This document shows, piece after piece, positions 1 to 7,695 of a stretch of DNA of 12,358 nucleotides. Within the stretch, counting starts at the first letter, position 1; the number at the start of each line of letters is the position of its first letter. Under the pieces are notes generated by a model, which saw only the letters and a list, made by a program, of their open reading frames with translations, ran no database searches and had not been told where the DNA came from. The translations under genes were made by a program, and so were the position numbers. Source of the stretch: Paracoccaceae bacterium (GTDB lineage Bacteria; Pseudomonadota; Alphaproteobacteria; Rhodobacterales; Rhodobacteraceae); assembly GCA_016764835.1 (NCBI GenBank), contig JAESRD010000094.1, positions 1 through 12,358 on the forward strand, read 5' to 3'.

Positions 1-765
1 CCCGCCGATGTGGCCGAAAAAGCCGATATTGTCTTTGTCAGCTTACCGACACCGCAGATTGTGCAAAACGTTGTTACTGGCGCGGGCGGGGTCTGTCATG
101 GCAGCCGGGCGCGGATAGTTATCGACATCTCGACCACCGGGCCAACGGTGGCCAAACGCGTGTCCGAGGCTTTGGCGCAAAGCGGTAAAGCATGGATAGA
201 TTGCCCGGTCAGCGGCGGCATAGCGGGCGCTGTAAACGGCACGCTGGCTGTCATCGCATCGGGGCCACAAGTGGCCTATGACGAGGCGCATGACCTGCTA
301 ACAACCTTTGGCAAAGTGTTCTTTGTTGGCGAAGCCGCCGGGCTGGCGCAAGTGGCCAAACTGGCCAATAATCTGTTGGCAGCGTCGGCCATGGTCGTGT
401 CATCAGAGGCCATGGTCATGGGGGTAAAGGCCGGGATCGAGCCGCAGATATTGCTCGACATCATCAATGCGGGCTCTGGCCGCAACTCTGCAACGCAAGA
501 CAAGTTTCCACGCTCGGTTCTACCCGGGTCGTTCGACTTTGGCTTTGCCACGGGGCTGTCATACAAAGACGTGCGGCTGTGCATTGACGAGGCCGAAGCG
601 ATGGGCGTGCCGATGATTGCGGGCGGCGTTGTGCGCCAGATACTCGCGGCTACAAATGCCAAATACGGTGCGGATTCCGACTTCACTTCTATCGTGCGCA
701 TAGTTGAGGAATGGGCCGGGGTAGAGGTGCGCGAAGAGGGCGGCAGGCGCTATCTAGAAAAGTAG
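1..765 (+). CDS. NAD(P)-dependent beta-hydroxyacid dehydrogenase, HIBADH family (5' end cut by window)
   Basis: The reading frame is open from the first base (Pro-Ala-Asp before the GTG at 10), and the Rossmann GxGxxG motif expected about 50-60 residues earlier is missing. The gene therefore starts outside the window, and the GTG is not its start. The visible 254 residues hold the end of the NAD(P) domain (VSLPTP, DISTTGP), the substrate loop DCPVSGG, the catalytic lysine in AKLANN (Lys codon 358-360) and the C-terminal SYKD segment. These are the standard landmarks of 3-hydroxyisobutyrate, tartronate-semialdehyde and related dehydrogenases, which reversibly oxidise a beta-hydroxy acid with NAD(P) in the cytoplasm. 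The substrate is not assignable. The 3' end overlaps the oppositely oriented amidohydrolase by 16 bp, and a second, divergent HIBADH-type gene lies at 6811. The family is secure; the exact reaction is not. Confidence 0.9.
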   Translation, partial: PADVAEKADIVFVSLPTPQIVQNVVTGAGGVCHGSRARIVIDISTTGPTVAKRVSEALAQSGKAWIDCPVSGGIAGAVNGTLAVIASGPQVAYDEAHDLLTTFGKVFFVGEAAGLAQVAKLANNLLAASAMVVSSEAMVMGVKAGIEPQILLDIINAGSGRNSATQDKFPRSVLPGSFDFGFATGLSYKDVRLCIDEAEAMGVPMIAGGVVRQILAATNAKYGADSDFTSIVRIVEEWAGVEVREEGGRRYLEK

Positions 766-1538
766 AATTTGTGTGCAGTTTCGTGGCCGACCACAGCTTG
801 CATGGCCGGGTCGGTTACGTGATGGGCCAACGCGCTGACGGCTTGGGCATAGCTGACCTTGCCGTGATAGCCAACAAAGGGCCAGTCGCTGGCCCACATC
901 AGCCGCTCCCAACCGCCCGTGCCAATAAGCGCGGTGGCGAGTGCGTCTGGGTCCGTGTTTTTGAACCTAAAACCGCCCGAAAGCGTGGCCCATGTTTGGC
1001 CGCGCTCGATGGCGCGCAAGATAGCTTGGAAATGCGGATCATCCACGCCCTCTGGCGTGTCAAGAAACCCCATATGGTCGACGACAACGCGCATACCGGC
1101 GCGCTCAAGCGCCAGAATTGTGCGCTCCATCCGGGCGGCGCGCTCGGTTAAATGCATGTGCCAGCCTATATCGGCGCAGAGCCGAAACAGGCGTTGGTAT
1201 GCGGGGCTATCGGGGTCTGGGGTCTGGTCCAGCGGGCGCCAATGCAGGCGTGTGCCGAGGAAACCTTGGGCTGAGAGCGCTGTGAGCTGGGCGCGGGTAG
1301 TGTCTAGCGCCAGATTGGTGGTGGCGCGCAGGTTCTTATGAGCGCTCAGGGCGACGGCGAATTCAGCGTTATACAGGCCGTATTCGCTCGACGTTGTCAT
1401 AACGCCGTGGCTGACGCCAAATTTGGTGAATGCGGGCAGGATATCTGCCAAAGGTGCGGGCCATTTGCGGTGGCCCCAACGGTCGGTGCTCAGCGGGGTG
1501 TCGGCGCTATAAATATGAAAATGCGTGTCTATCAACAT
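750..1538 (-). CDS. Amidohydrolase-2 family metal-dependent or lactonase-type hydrolase (copy 1)
   Basis: This is a 262-residue TIM-barrel hydrolase of the COG3618 / PF04909 type, a group that includes 2-pyrone-4,6-dicarboxylate lactonase (LigI) and D-galactarolactone isomerase. Landmarks are DTHFH after the first strand (His6, His8), GWHMHL, VVDHMG and the C-terminal ASDWP (Asp218, the likely catalytic or metal-binding aspartate). It probably hydrolyses or isomerises a lactone or similar ester in the cytoplasm, but the substrate is unknown. I chose the ATG at 1538 because it begins the family-typical LIDTH strand, and because the upstream GTG at 1595 lies inside a perfect palindromic operator. 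No good Shine-Dalgarno is visible before 1538, so the start is only moderately certain. The gene is a clear paralogue of the one at 7787: DHMG, the AI-ERG-TW segment, SDWPF and the end of the protein match. It is divergent from the alpha/beta-hydrolase and shares the operator at 1588. Confidence 0.85.
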   Translation of the reverse strand: MLIDTHFHIYSADTPLSTDRWGHRKWPAPLADILPAFTKFGVSHGVMTTSSEYGLYNAEFAVALSAHKNLRATTNLALDTTRAQLTALSAQGFLGTRLHWRPLDQTPDPDSPAYQRLFRLCADIGWHMHLTERAARMERTILALERAGMRVVVDHMGFLDTPEGVDDPHFQAILRAIERGQTWATLSGGFRFKNTDPDALATALIGTGGWERLMWASDWPFVGYHGKVSYAQAVSALAHHVTDPAMQAVVGHETAHKFYFSR

Positions 1539-1587
1539 GCTGTATTCATTGCGCAGTATCGGCCAATCGGCTTGCAAAGACCTGTGA

Positions 1588-1606
1588 GGTTTCACATTGT
1601 GAAACC
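1588..1606. promoter_or_regulatory. Palindromic operator, site 1 (divergent promoter region)
   Basis: GGTTTCACATTGTGAAACC is a perfect 19-bp palindrome around a central T. Its core, TTTCACATTGTGAAA at 1590-1604, is the best-preserved member of six TTTCA-N5-TGAAA sites in this window. It sits between the divergent amidohydrolase (start 1538) and alpha/beta-hydrolase (start 1683), so one bound dimer could control both. The bound protein is not known. Confidence 0.75.
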
Positions 1607-1624
1607 GGCGCGGCGGTTTCTAAC
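1597..1624 (+). promoter_or_regulatory. Weak candidate sigma-70-type promoter for the alpha/beta-hydrolase
   Basis: TTGTGA (1597-1602) and TCTAAC (1619-1624) are 16 bp apart and each match the consensus at four of six positions. The -35 element lies inside operator site 1, as expected if that site regulates this promoter, and would leave a leader of about 50 nt. The match is weak and is given as a candidate only. Confidence 0.25.
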
Positions 1625-1682
1625 GCCGATTGCTGGGCTGCGCTAGCCTCGCGGAAATCCTATTTGAACCGGAGCTTTGGCC

Positions 1683-2681
1683 ATGACCGACATTATCCGC
1701 CGCGACTTTTTCGTTGAAACTGAGGATGGGGTACAAATAGCGATCAGGGAAGTTAAGCGCACCGGTAAGTCCGACAAAGTGCCAATGATCCTGCTGCATG
1801 GCACGCGTATTCCGGGGCTGAGCGAGTTTGATCTGCCGGTGCCAAATGGCTCGCTGGCGGCTGATTTGGCGGCAAAGGGCCATGTCTGCTACATTGTCGA
1901 TGCGCGCGGATTTGGCCGGTCTGAGCGGCCACCCGAGATGGATGCACCGCCCGAAGCCTATGCCAAATCGGTTGCCCGTTCGATAGATATTACCCGCGAT
2001 GTTGACGCGGCGGTAAACCACCTGATTGCCGCAACTGGGCAGACCAAAGTGGCGCTGTTTGGCTGGGGCGTTGGCGGTACGATCGTGGCCATGTATGCGG
2101 CGCTTAAGCCCGAAAAAGTCAGCCATATTATTGGTTATATGATGATTTATGGCGGGGCAGGCACGCATAAACAATTTAAACCCGGCTCAATCTGGAACGA
2201 CCCTGAACGGCCCGACCGGTTCAACAAAAAAGAGTTTGGCAACTATGCGTGGAACGGGCTCGAACTGCTTGATCACCATTGGAACCGGCAAATCCCCATT
2301 GAGGACAAAGCCGCCTGGCGCGACCCGGCCATGCTGAGTGCATTTCGCCAAGCGCTGATTGACGGTGACCCCAAGGCCAATGACTTTGACCCGCCGCAAT
2401 ACCGCAGCCCGAACGGCATGTTGGAAGACTTGTTCGTTATGGGCTGCCGGGTTGAACCGCTGTTTAGCGCGACGCAGATTTACTGCAAAGTCATGATCGC
2501 GCGCGGCGAATTTGACGGGTTGTGCCGTGTCGAAGACATGGAGGCGTTTATGGATAGGCTGACCAATGCCGAAGAAATTGTATTTTGGAACCCACCCAAC
2601 ACCACGCATTACATTTTGCTTGATCGGCCCGAGCGCGGGCGCGACGCTTTGCTGGCGCGGATGGACGCGTTTTTGGCCTGA
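1683..2681 (+). CDS. Alpha/beta-hydrolase fold protein with glycine in place of the nucleophile serine
   Basis: This is a 332-residue alpha/beta-hydrolase-fold protein. The oxyanion-hole segment LLHG comes early, followed by a DARGFGRS segment typical of esterases and haloalkane-dehalogenase-like enzymes. The nucleophile elbow reads GWGVGG, where active relatives have GxSxG: residue 129 is Gly (GGC 2067-2069), one base from the Ser codon AGC. The other two triad candidates are present, Asp278 in GEFDG and His309 in NTTHY. So the fold and most of the active site are intact, but the usual nucleophile is absent. It may bind ligand without hydrolysis, use water- or His/Asp-based chemistry, or be inactivated. 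The ATG at 1683 is preferred over the in-frame TTG at 1677 because GGAG (1671-1674) lies 8 nt upstream of it. It is divergent from the amidohydrolase and convergent with tctA, with only 6 bp between the stop codons. Confidence 0.85.
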   Translation: MTDIIRRDFFVETEDGVQIAIREVKRTGKSDKVPMILLHGTRIPGLSEFDLPVPNGSLAADLAAKGHVCYIVDARGFGRSERPPEMDAPPEAYAKSVARSIDITRDVDAAVNHLIAATGQTKVALFGWGVGGTIVAMYAALKPEKVSHIIGYMMIYGGAGTHKQFKPGSIWNDPERPDRFNKKEFGNYAWNGLELLDHHWNRQIPIEDKAAWRDPAMLSAFRQALIDGDPKANDFDPPQYRSPNGMLEDLFVMGCRVEPLFSATQIYCKVMIARGEFDGLCRVEDMEAFMDRLTNAEEIVFWNPPNTTHYILLDRPERGRDALLARMDAFLA

Positions 2682-2687
2682 AGCAGG

Positions 2688-4199
2688 CTATTTGATCAGG
2701 CTCTCGCGCTTTTTCCATGGGCCGAGGAAGTAAATGGCAAAGACTGATGCGACGAGCAGGCCGATTGCGATTGGGTGATGAGCCAACTCGCTAAAGTCGC
2801 CGTCAGTAATCAAAATGGCTTGGTTGATTGAGCGCTCAAGCTGTGGGGTGAGCACAAAAGCGACGATGAAGGCGATGACCGAGAAACCGGTGAGCCGCAT
2901 GATGTAGCCGATCACGGCTGCGGCCAGCATGATCACCAAACCGAACACGCCGCCCGCAGCAAAATACATACCGGTAATGCACAGTAAGAGTGCGCCGCCA
3001 TAGACGACCTTGGCCGGCGCCGAGACGATCATAGCCCAGAACCGCATACCAAATTGGCCGACAATCAGGTTAAAAACATTGGCGATCAGCATGGCGCCGA
3101 ACAACCCGTAGATCAGCTGGCCTTGGCGCTCAAACAAGAGCGGGCCGGGTTGGACGCCGTGGATAATGAAGGCGCTGACCAGCAACGCAGCGGCGATATT
3201 GCCGGGGATACCCAAGGTCAGCAGCGGGATAAGATTGGCACCAACAACGGCGCTATTTGCGGCCTCAGAGGCGGCAATTCCGCGCGGATCACCTGTGCCA
3301 AAGGCTTCAGGGTCTTTGGCAGATTGTTTGGAGATCGAATAGCTCAGGAAGCCTGCCGTGGTTGAACCAAGGCCGGGGATTGCGCCAATAACCGTGCCAA
3401 TAACCATGGCACGAAAGGCCACAACCCTGTTGGCCCATAGCTCCGCGAAGGTGACATTTTGGTCGCCTTTATCAAAGACTTGGGCGCTATCAGTGGCATC
3501 TTCGCCCTCAGTTGGGACAACAAATTCGGATATTTTGACAAAGATCTCACTGACGGCAAGCATGCCGACGGCAATGGCCGTAAGCGGCACGCCGTCCACC
3601 AACTCAATAAAGCCAAAAGTGAAGCGGGCAGAGCCCATCGCCGGGTCGAGCCCGACCGAGGCCAAGAGGAAGCCAAAGGCGACCGACATCAGCCCTTTTA
3701 CCAGTGACGAGCCAACCAAACCGGCAATAACGGTGAAGGCGAGGATCATCAACGTCATGATCTCAATTGGCCCCATTTTGAGCGCCAAGGCTGCCAAAGG
3801 CAAGGAGACAGTAATCAGCACAATGTCGCTCGAAACATCGCCAAATACCGAGTAATATAGCGAATATTTCATCGCTTTTCCGCCTTGGCCTTTTTTGGCC
3901 ATTGGGTAACCGTCAAGCGCTGTGGCGGCAGATTCTGGGGTACCGGGTGTGTTGAGTAAAATCGCCGGCACAGCGCCGCCTATTGTGCCGCCTTTGTTGA
4001 TGGATATCAGGAAGGATATCGCCGTTAGCGTGTCGAGCGAATAGGTCAATGGAATGGCGATGGCCAAGGCCATAAGGATGCTCAAGCCCGGAATGGCGCC
4101 GACGATCTGGCCCAGCGTCACGCCGAGAAGGATATAAAGCAGATTGCCCAATGTGAAAGCATCGGCAAGGCCGCTAAAAACGATACTGATATCAGGCAT
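2688..4199 (-). CDS. tctA: Tripartite tricarboxylate transporter, large membrane subunit TctA
   Basis: The 503-residue, strongly hydrophobic protein has the usual TctA (PF01970) length. It shows the two internally related GAIPGL segments (near residue 34 and again just past the middle, as GAIPGLGSTTAGF) that mark the two halves of these permeases, an NTPGTPESA motif, and a short basic tail. TctA forms the main translocation channel in the inner membrane and, with TctB and the periplasmic binder TctC, imports carboxylates by secondary transport. It is last in the tctC-tctB-tctA operon, starting 15 bp after the tctB stop codon. An AGGA sits upstream of the ATG at a rather long distance (about 13 nt). 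The substrate cannot be read from TctA. Confidence 0.95.
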   Translation of the reverse strand: MPDISIVFSGLADAFTLGNLLYILLGVTLGQIVGAIPGLSILMALAIAIPLTYSLDTLTAISFLISINKGGTIGGAVPAILLNTPGTPESAATALDGYPMAKKGQGGKAMKYSLYYSVFGDVSSDIVLITVSLPLAALALKMGPIEIMTLMILAFTVIAGLVGSSLVKGLMSVAFGFLLASVGLDPAMGSARFTFGFIELVDGVPLTAIAVGMLAVSEIFVKISEFVVPTEGEDATDSAQVFDKGDQNVTFAELWANRVVAFRAMVIGTVIGAIPGLGSTTAGFLSYSISKQSAKDPEAFGTGDPRGIAASEAANSAVVGANLIPLLTLGIPGNIAAALLVSAFIIHGVQPGPLLFERQGQLIYGLFGAMLIANVFNLIVGQFGMRFWAMIVSAPAKVVYGGALLLCITGMYFAAGGVFGLVIMLAAAVIGYIMRLTGFSVIAFIVAFVLTPQLERSINQAILITDGDFSELAHHPIAIGLLVASVFAIYFLGPWKKRESLIK

Positions 4200-4214
4200 T
4201 TTTGTTTTTTAGTC

Positions 4215-4637
4215 CTAAGGAAGAGGGCGTTGCAAGATTTGCTCAAACAAGAGCCAAACACCAACTGGCAGACCCAGCACCATAACCAGAACCCAGAGCG
4301 GCCGGCGCTCTTTGGAGAGCAAAGTGATGGCCACCATCAGCCCGATCGCCACCGGCACATAGCCCAATCGTTCGAGAAGCAGCACCATGATCAGGACGAG
4401 GAAAATCACCCCCAGAAAGGCTGCAAATTGTTTGCCGCTTGGGAAGGTGAATGTCGCCTTGCCAACCAACAACTGGATCAGTCCCAGCCCAACAAACATC
4501 CAGGCGGCGACTTGCGGAAACATCGCCGGATAGGGCATGGCGTTTTGCACCATACGCACATTGGCGGGGATACCGTATAGTAATAGGAAACCGCCGAAAG
4601 CCACGGCGATTCCCCCTATGATGCGGTCTAATGTCAT
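4215..4637 (-). CDS. tctB: Tripartite tricarboxylate transporter, small membrane subunit TctB
   Basis: The 140-residue protein has about four hydrophobic segments (roughly residues 8-25, 40-60, 72-88 and 95-135), which fits the size and topology of TctB (PF07331). This subunit is poorly conserved in sequence, so the call leans on length, hydrophobicity and its position between tctC and tctA. TctB is an essential small partner of TctA in the inner membrane. AGGG lies 7 nt before the ATG, and the start codon is 15 bp after the tctC stop, consistent with one transcript. Confidence 0.88.
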   Translation of the reverse strand: MTLDRIIGGIAVAFGGFLLLYGIPANVRMVQNAMPYPAMFPQVAAWMFVGLGLIQLLVGKATFTFPSGKQFAAFLGVIFLVLIMVLLLERLGYVPVAIGLMVAITLLSKERRPLWVLVMVLGLPVGVWLLFEQILQRPLP

Positions 4638-4652
4638 GTACGGACCCTAGAC

Positions 4653-5621
4653 CTAGTTATTGCGCGCGGCAAAAATTGCCTGATATTCGGCAGCTTGGTT
4701 TTGGATAAACTCAACGGCACCTGCACTGCCCAGATTGGCTGGGGTTGTGTTGAAATTAGCCATCAACTCAGTGTAGGCATCCGAAGCTGTGGCCTCGGCA
4801 ATAGCGCCTTCAAGACAGGTCTGGATCGCCGGATCGACACCTTTTGGCAGCACAAACAACACGTAAGCACCGGCGGTCACATTAACGCCACTCTCAATGG
4901 TGGTCATCGTATCGGGCGCATAAGACACTCGCTCGGAAACCAGCGTTGACAGCTGTTTCATATTGCCAGCTTCGATCTGCTGGATATGCTGCGAGCCTTG
5001 GATTGTCGCATCAACATGGCCACCAAGGGCGCTTTGCAGCGCGTCTGCGGCACCGTTGCCGGGCACAGGTATTAAGTTCACATCATAATGTTCGGCGATA
5101 CGTTGCACAGCAATCTCAATGGCGATTGCCGAGGTAGAAACCGTGGCGCGGCCATTTTCGCGGGCGAAATCAATGAACTCTTCTAGCGTGCTATAGGGCG
5201 CGTCTGCGAGGGCGACGAGGCCGAAGGTCACAGCCATAGCCGTGCCCGGATAGTCGAAGCTTTCCCATGTAAAATCAATGCCTTCATTGGCATATGGGTC
5301 AAGCGTGACAGTGTTGGTTGAGCCGACACCGACAGTCAGGCCATCAGCTGCTTCGCCCAAGAGACTGGCCATCATAACACCGCCGCCAGCGCCGGGCTTG
5401 TTGCTGACAGGGATGGTCCAGCCCATATTCTCTTCTAGCTGGGTGGCGAGCATGCGGGCAATGGCATCTGTGCCGCCGCCAGCACCGTAAGCCACAACAA
5501 AGTCGATTGGGCCAGAAGGATAACCAGCCGGGCATTCAGCCTCGGCAAAAACTGCCATTGGCGTGGCAAAAAGCACTCCGGCAATGGCGATTGGCCGGAT
5601 GTATTGGTGATGAATGTTCAT
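4653..5621 (-). CDS. tctC: Tripartite tricarboxylate transporter substrate-binding protein TctC (Bug family)
   Basis: The 322-residue periplasmic binding protein starts with a signal peptide: basic N-region, hydrophobic core around residues 11-22, and probable cleavage after Ala26 in AVFA-EA. The mature part opens with the Bug-family segment AYGAGGGTDAIAR (Asp52 region, which contacts the ligand carboxylate in solved relatives) and VSNKPGAGGG. It captures a carboxylated substrate in the periplasm and delivers it to TctA/TctB. The start codon is well supported by GGGAGG, with GGAGG 7 nt before the ATG. It is the first gene of the tctCBA operon. A plausible promoter with an overlapping palindromic operator (5747-5761) lies about 110-140 bp upstream. 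Bug proteins bind very diverse acids, so the substrate is open. Confidence 0.94.
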   Translation of the reverse strand: MNIHHQYIRPIAIAGVLFATPMAVFAEAECPAGYPSGPIDFVVAYGAGGGTDAIARMLATQLEENMGWTIPVSNKPGAGGGVMMASLLGEAADGLTVGVGSTNTVTLDPYANEGIDFTWESFDYPGTAMAVTFGLVALADAPYSTLEEFIDFARENGRATVSTSAIAIEIAVQRIAEHYDVNLIPVPGNGAADALQSALGGHVDATIQGSQHIQQIEAGNMKQLSTLVSERVSYAPDTMTTIESGVNVTAGAYVLFVLPKGVDPAIQTCLEGAIAEATASDAYTELMANFNTTPANLGSAGAVEFIQNQAAEYQAIFAARNN

Positions 5622-5731
5622 TCGTTTTCCTCCCAGAAAATGCGTTATTAGCTTTTTGGCGCGCCGCTCTTTTGTCGGGGCACATCCAAATCCATGAACA
5701 TCAGCGTATCGGCACTGCGCGCTCGAACCAG

Positions 5732-5760
5732 ATTTTATCGTTTTCGTTTCACATTATGAA
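5732..5760 (-). promoter_or_regulatory. Candidate sigma-70-type promoter of tctCBA
   Basis: Reading on the minus strand, TTCATA (5760-5755) is separated by 17 bp from TAAAAT (5737-5732). The -10 matches TATAAT at five of six positions and the -35 matches TTGACA at four. The -35 is inside operator site 2, so a bound regulator would block or reposition RNA polymerase. Transcription would start near 5725, giving a leader of about 100 nt before tctC. Confidence 0.45.
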
Positions 5761-5761
5761 A
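5747..5761. promoter_or_regulatory. Palindromic operator, site 2 (upstream of tctCBA)
   Basis: TTTCACATTATGAAA has perfect TTTCA/TGAAA arms and differs from the core of site 1 at one base. It lies in the 157-bp gap between tctC and the end of the MBL-fold gene, and overlaps the -35 of the candidate tctC promoter. Confidence 0.75.
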
Positions 5762-5778
5762 TGAGCGCGGCGGTGGCG

Positions 5779-6660
5779 CTACTCATCATCCAAAAAAGTG
5801 AACTTAAAGTGGTCATCAGTTTTGCGCACATGGCCCGCAGTAGGGCCGGGAAAATGCGTTGGCAGCAGCAAAGTGCCGTCATCGGCGGCAGCACTCAGCA
5901 AAGCCCGGCGCGATTTGGCGGCCATGAGCGGATCCCAGCAAAACGGGGTTGACCAGTCAGGCTCGCGGCACTGCAAAGGGTGGTGCATAAGATCGCCAAG
6001 GGCCACGGCCTCAAAGCCGTTTGAGCGGATGCGCACGCAGCAATGGCCGGGCGAATGGCCGGGGGTTGGCTCTAATGCGACATAGTCATCAAGCTGGTAG
6101 TGACCATCCACCAACAGCGCTTGGCCCGCCTCAACGATTGGCAGGCAATTGGTCTGCCAAACCCCGTCGCGTTGGCGCGGCGGGACGATGCCTGTATTCG
6201 CCACATTTTCCCAATAGGCGTATTCGGTGCGGCTAAAAATATAGGTGGCATTGGCGAAGGTCGGCACCCATTTGCCACCCTCCAGACGGGTGTTCCAGCC
6301 AGTATGGTCGATATGCAGGTGGGTGCAGAGCACAAAGTCTATATCTTCAAATGTCAGACCAAGCGCATGAAACCGGTCAAGCCAGGGCCGGGTGGGCCAC
6401 GTAACGGCATCGGTGAACTTGTCCTCGCCATTGCAGGTGTCTATCAGGATTGTGTGTTTAGGGGTGCGCACAACAAAGCTTTGAAATGCCATAATAATTT
6501 GGCCGGTATCGGGGTCGAACAGGAAGGGTTCCATGTCCTGCGCATGGCGCGCGGCAGTCTGGTTACTGGCACCAATAAAGAAGTCTTCAGGGGTTTTGCC
6601 GGGGCGCTCAATTTCCAATATCGCCGATATTGTGACGTCTCCAAGTTTGATGTCGCGCAT
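5779..6660 (-). CDS. MBL-fold metallo-hydrolase (lactonase-like)
   Basis: This 293-residue metallo-beta-lactamase-fold enzyme has the complete dinuclear metal site: THLHIDH (His114, His116, Asp118, His119), His202 in PGHSPGH, the bridging Asp223 in LGDLMHH, and His269 near the C-terminus in PTHF. The arrangement resembles AHL-lactonase-like and other small-molecule esterase members (COG0491) and is not diagnostic of an antibiotic-resistance enzyme. There is no signal peptide, so it should act in the cytoplasm, probably opening a lactone or ester. The start at 6660 is preferred over the ATG at 6675: AAGGAG lies 6 nt before the 6660 ATG, and the 6675 ATG overlaps that ribosome binding site. It is divergent from the dehydrogenase at 6811, with operator site 3 between them. 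The gap to tctC contains its own operator, so it is probably transcribed separately from tctCBA. Confidence 0.9.
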   Translation of the reverse strand: MRDIKLGDVTISAILEIERPGKTPEDFFIGASNQTAARHAQDMEPFLFDPDTGQIIMAFQSFVVRTPKHTILIDTCNGEDKFTDAVTWPTRPWLDRFHALGLTFEDIDFVLCTHLHIDHTGWNTRLEGGKWVPTFANATYIFSRTEYAYWENVANTGIVPPRQRDGVWQTNCLPIVEAGQALLVDGHYQLDDYVALEPTPGHSPGHCCVRIRSNGFEAVALGDLMHHPLQCREPDWSTPFCWDPLMAAKSRRALLSAAADDGTLLLPTHFPGPTAGHVRKTDDHFKFTFLDDE

Positions 6661-6717
6661 GTTTGTCTCCTTCATTGCCTATGATGACCAATTTTTATGC
6701 GGCGACAATCGCTTCTG

Positions 6718-6732
6718 TTTCACGTAGTGGAA
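6718..6732. promoter_or_regulatory. Palindromic operator, site 3 (divergent MBL / dehydrogenase region)
   Basis: TTTCACGTAGTGGAA matches the shared TTTCA-N5-TGAAA design with one mismatch in the right arm; TTTCAC pairs with GTGGAA. It is in the 150-bp gap between the divergent starts at 6660 and 6811, the same placement as site 1. Confidence 0.6.
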
Positions 6733-6810
6733 GTGGTGCGATGAATGGCAGATTTTTGTGGCGCAAAAATCAATCAATGCCATCAGAACCAGTGCAGGAG
6801 GCTCATGACT

Positions 6811-7686
6811 ATGGCAAAGCAAATTGGGATTATTGGCGTCGGGCTTATGGGTCTTGGCATTGCCTCCAATGTGCAAAGCGCCGGTTGGGCGCTACATTTT
6901 CTTGACCATCCGGGCAACCAACCGACGGCTGATTTGGTCAGCGGTGGGGCAATTTCGCATGACACGGCCCAAGAGCTAACGCGCGCCTGCGACACTATTA
7001 TACTATGCGTGACCGGTGCGCCGCAGGTTACCAATGTCATGACCAGCGACAGCGGTGTTTTGGCGGGCATGAGCGCCGGCAAAACGGTGGTTGATTGCTC
7101 AACATCACTGCCAAAAACCACTGAGACCATAGCGCAGTTGGTGCGCGAGACCGGCGGACGCTACATTGATGCGCCAATGACGCGGACCCCCAAAGAGGCC
7201 GCCGAGGGGCGGCTCAACCTGATCGTCGGCGGGGCCGCCGAAGACCTAGCAGCTCAGAGGCCGCTGCTTGAAAGCTTTGCTGAAAATATTGCCCATGCGG
7301 GCGATGTCGGCGCTGGCCATGCGATGAAACTCTTGCATAATTTCGTCTCACTAGGGTTTGCGGCGGTGCTGGCAGAGGCGGCAGCAGTGGCGCGCAAATC
7401 TGGCGTTGAAGGTGCTGTGTTTCAAGACATATTGGCCAAGGGCGGCGGCGCAGGCGTGGTGCTTGACCGGATGAGCCCGTTCATTACCGGCGATGATTGC
7501 GGCGGCTTTCGGTTTACATTATCCAACAGCGACAAGGACATAGGCTACTACCGCGAAATGGCGGCACAGGCGGGTGGGGCGCATGGATTGGCAGATGCTG
7601 TTGGGACAGTGTTTGGCGACATGGTGGCAGACGGGCAGGGCGACAAATTTATGCCAGAGCTGATTGCGCTTTTGCAAAACAAGTAG
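6811..7686 (+). CDS. NAD(P)-dependent beta-hydroxyacid dehydrogenase, HIBADH family, YihU-like substrate loop
   Basis: The 291-residue enzyme has the Rossmann motif GVGLMG (Gly9, Gly11, Gly14), catalytic Lys173 in MKLLHN with Asn177, and the SDKD segment near the C-terminus, all typical of 3-hydroxyisobutyrate-type dehydrogenases. The substrate loop is unusual. In place of the common DAPVSGG it reads DAPMTRTP (Arg125, Thr126), and Ser180 follows seven residues after the lysine. From memory, sulfolactaldehyde 3-reductase YihU has DVPVGRT here and a serine at the matching position, where its Arg and Ser bind the sulfonate. So an anionic, possibly non-carboxylate, head group is plausible but unproven. 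AGGAGG at 6796-6801 lies 9 nt before the ATG at 6811 and only 3 nt before an in-frame ATG at 6805, so 6811 is preferred. It leads the + strand run 6811-10406. Confidence 0.9.
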   Translation: MAKQIGIIGVGLMGLGIASNVQSAGWALHFLDHPGNQPTADLVSGGAISHDTAQELTRACDTIILCVTGAPQVTNVMTSDSGVLAGMSAGKTVVDCSTSLPKTTETIAQLVRETGGRYIDAPMTRTPKEAAEGRLNLIVGGAAEDLAAQRPLLESFAENIAHAGDVGAGHAMKLLHNFVSLGFAAVLAEAAAVARKSGVEGAVFQDILAKGGGAGVVLDRMSPFITGDDCGGFRFTLSNSDKDIGYYREMAAQAGGAHGLADAVGTVFGDMVADGQGDKFMPELIALLQNK

Positions 7687-7695
7687 GGCAGTCGG

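Noticed and set aside
2676..2688. Small hairpin GCCTG-AAG-CAGGC across the convergent stop codons of the alpha/beta-hydrolase and tctA.
   Set aside because: The stem is only 5 bp and neither strand has a clear U-tract after it, so I cannot call it a terminator.
3054..3855. Long plus-strand open frames within tctA.
   Set aside because: They are shadows of the tctA coding frame with low-complexity composition, no ribosome binding sites and no motifs; similar shadows occur opposite most genes.
5779..6660. Reading the MBL-fold gene as a beta-lactamase resistance gene.
   Set aside because: It has no signal peptide, and the metal motif and context fit cytoplasmic lactonase- or esterase-like COG0491 enzymes.
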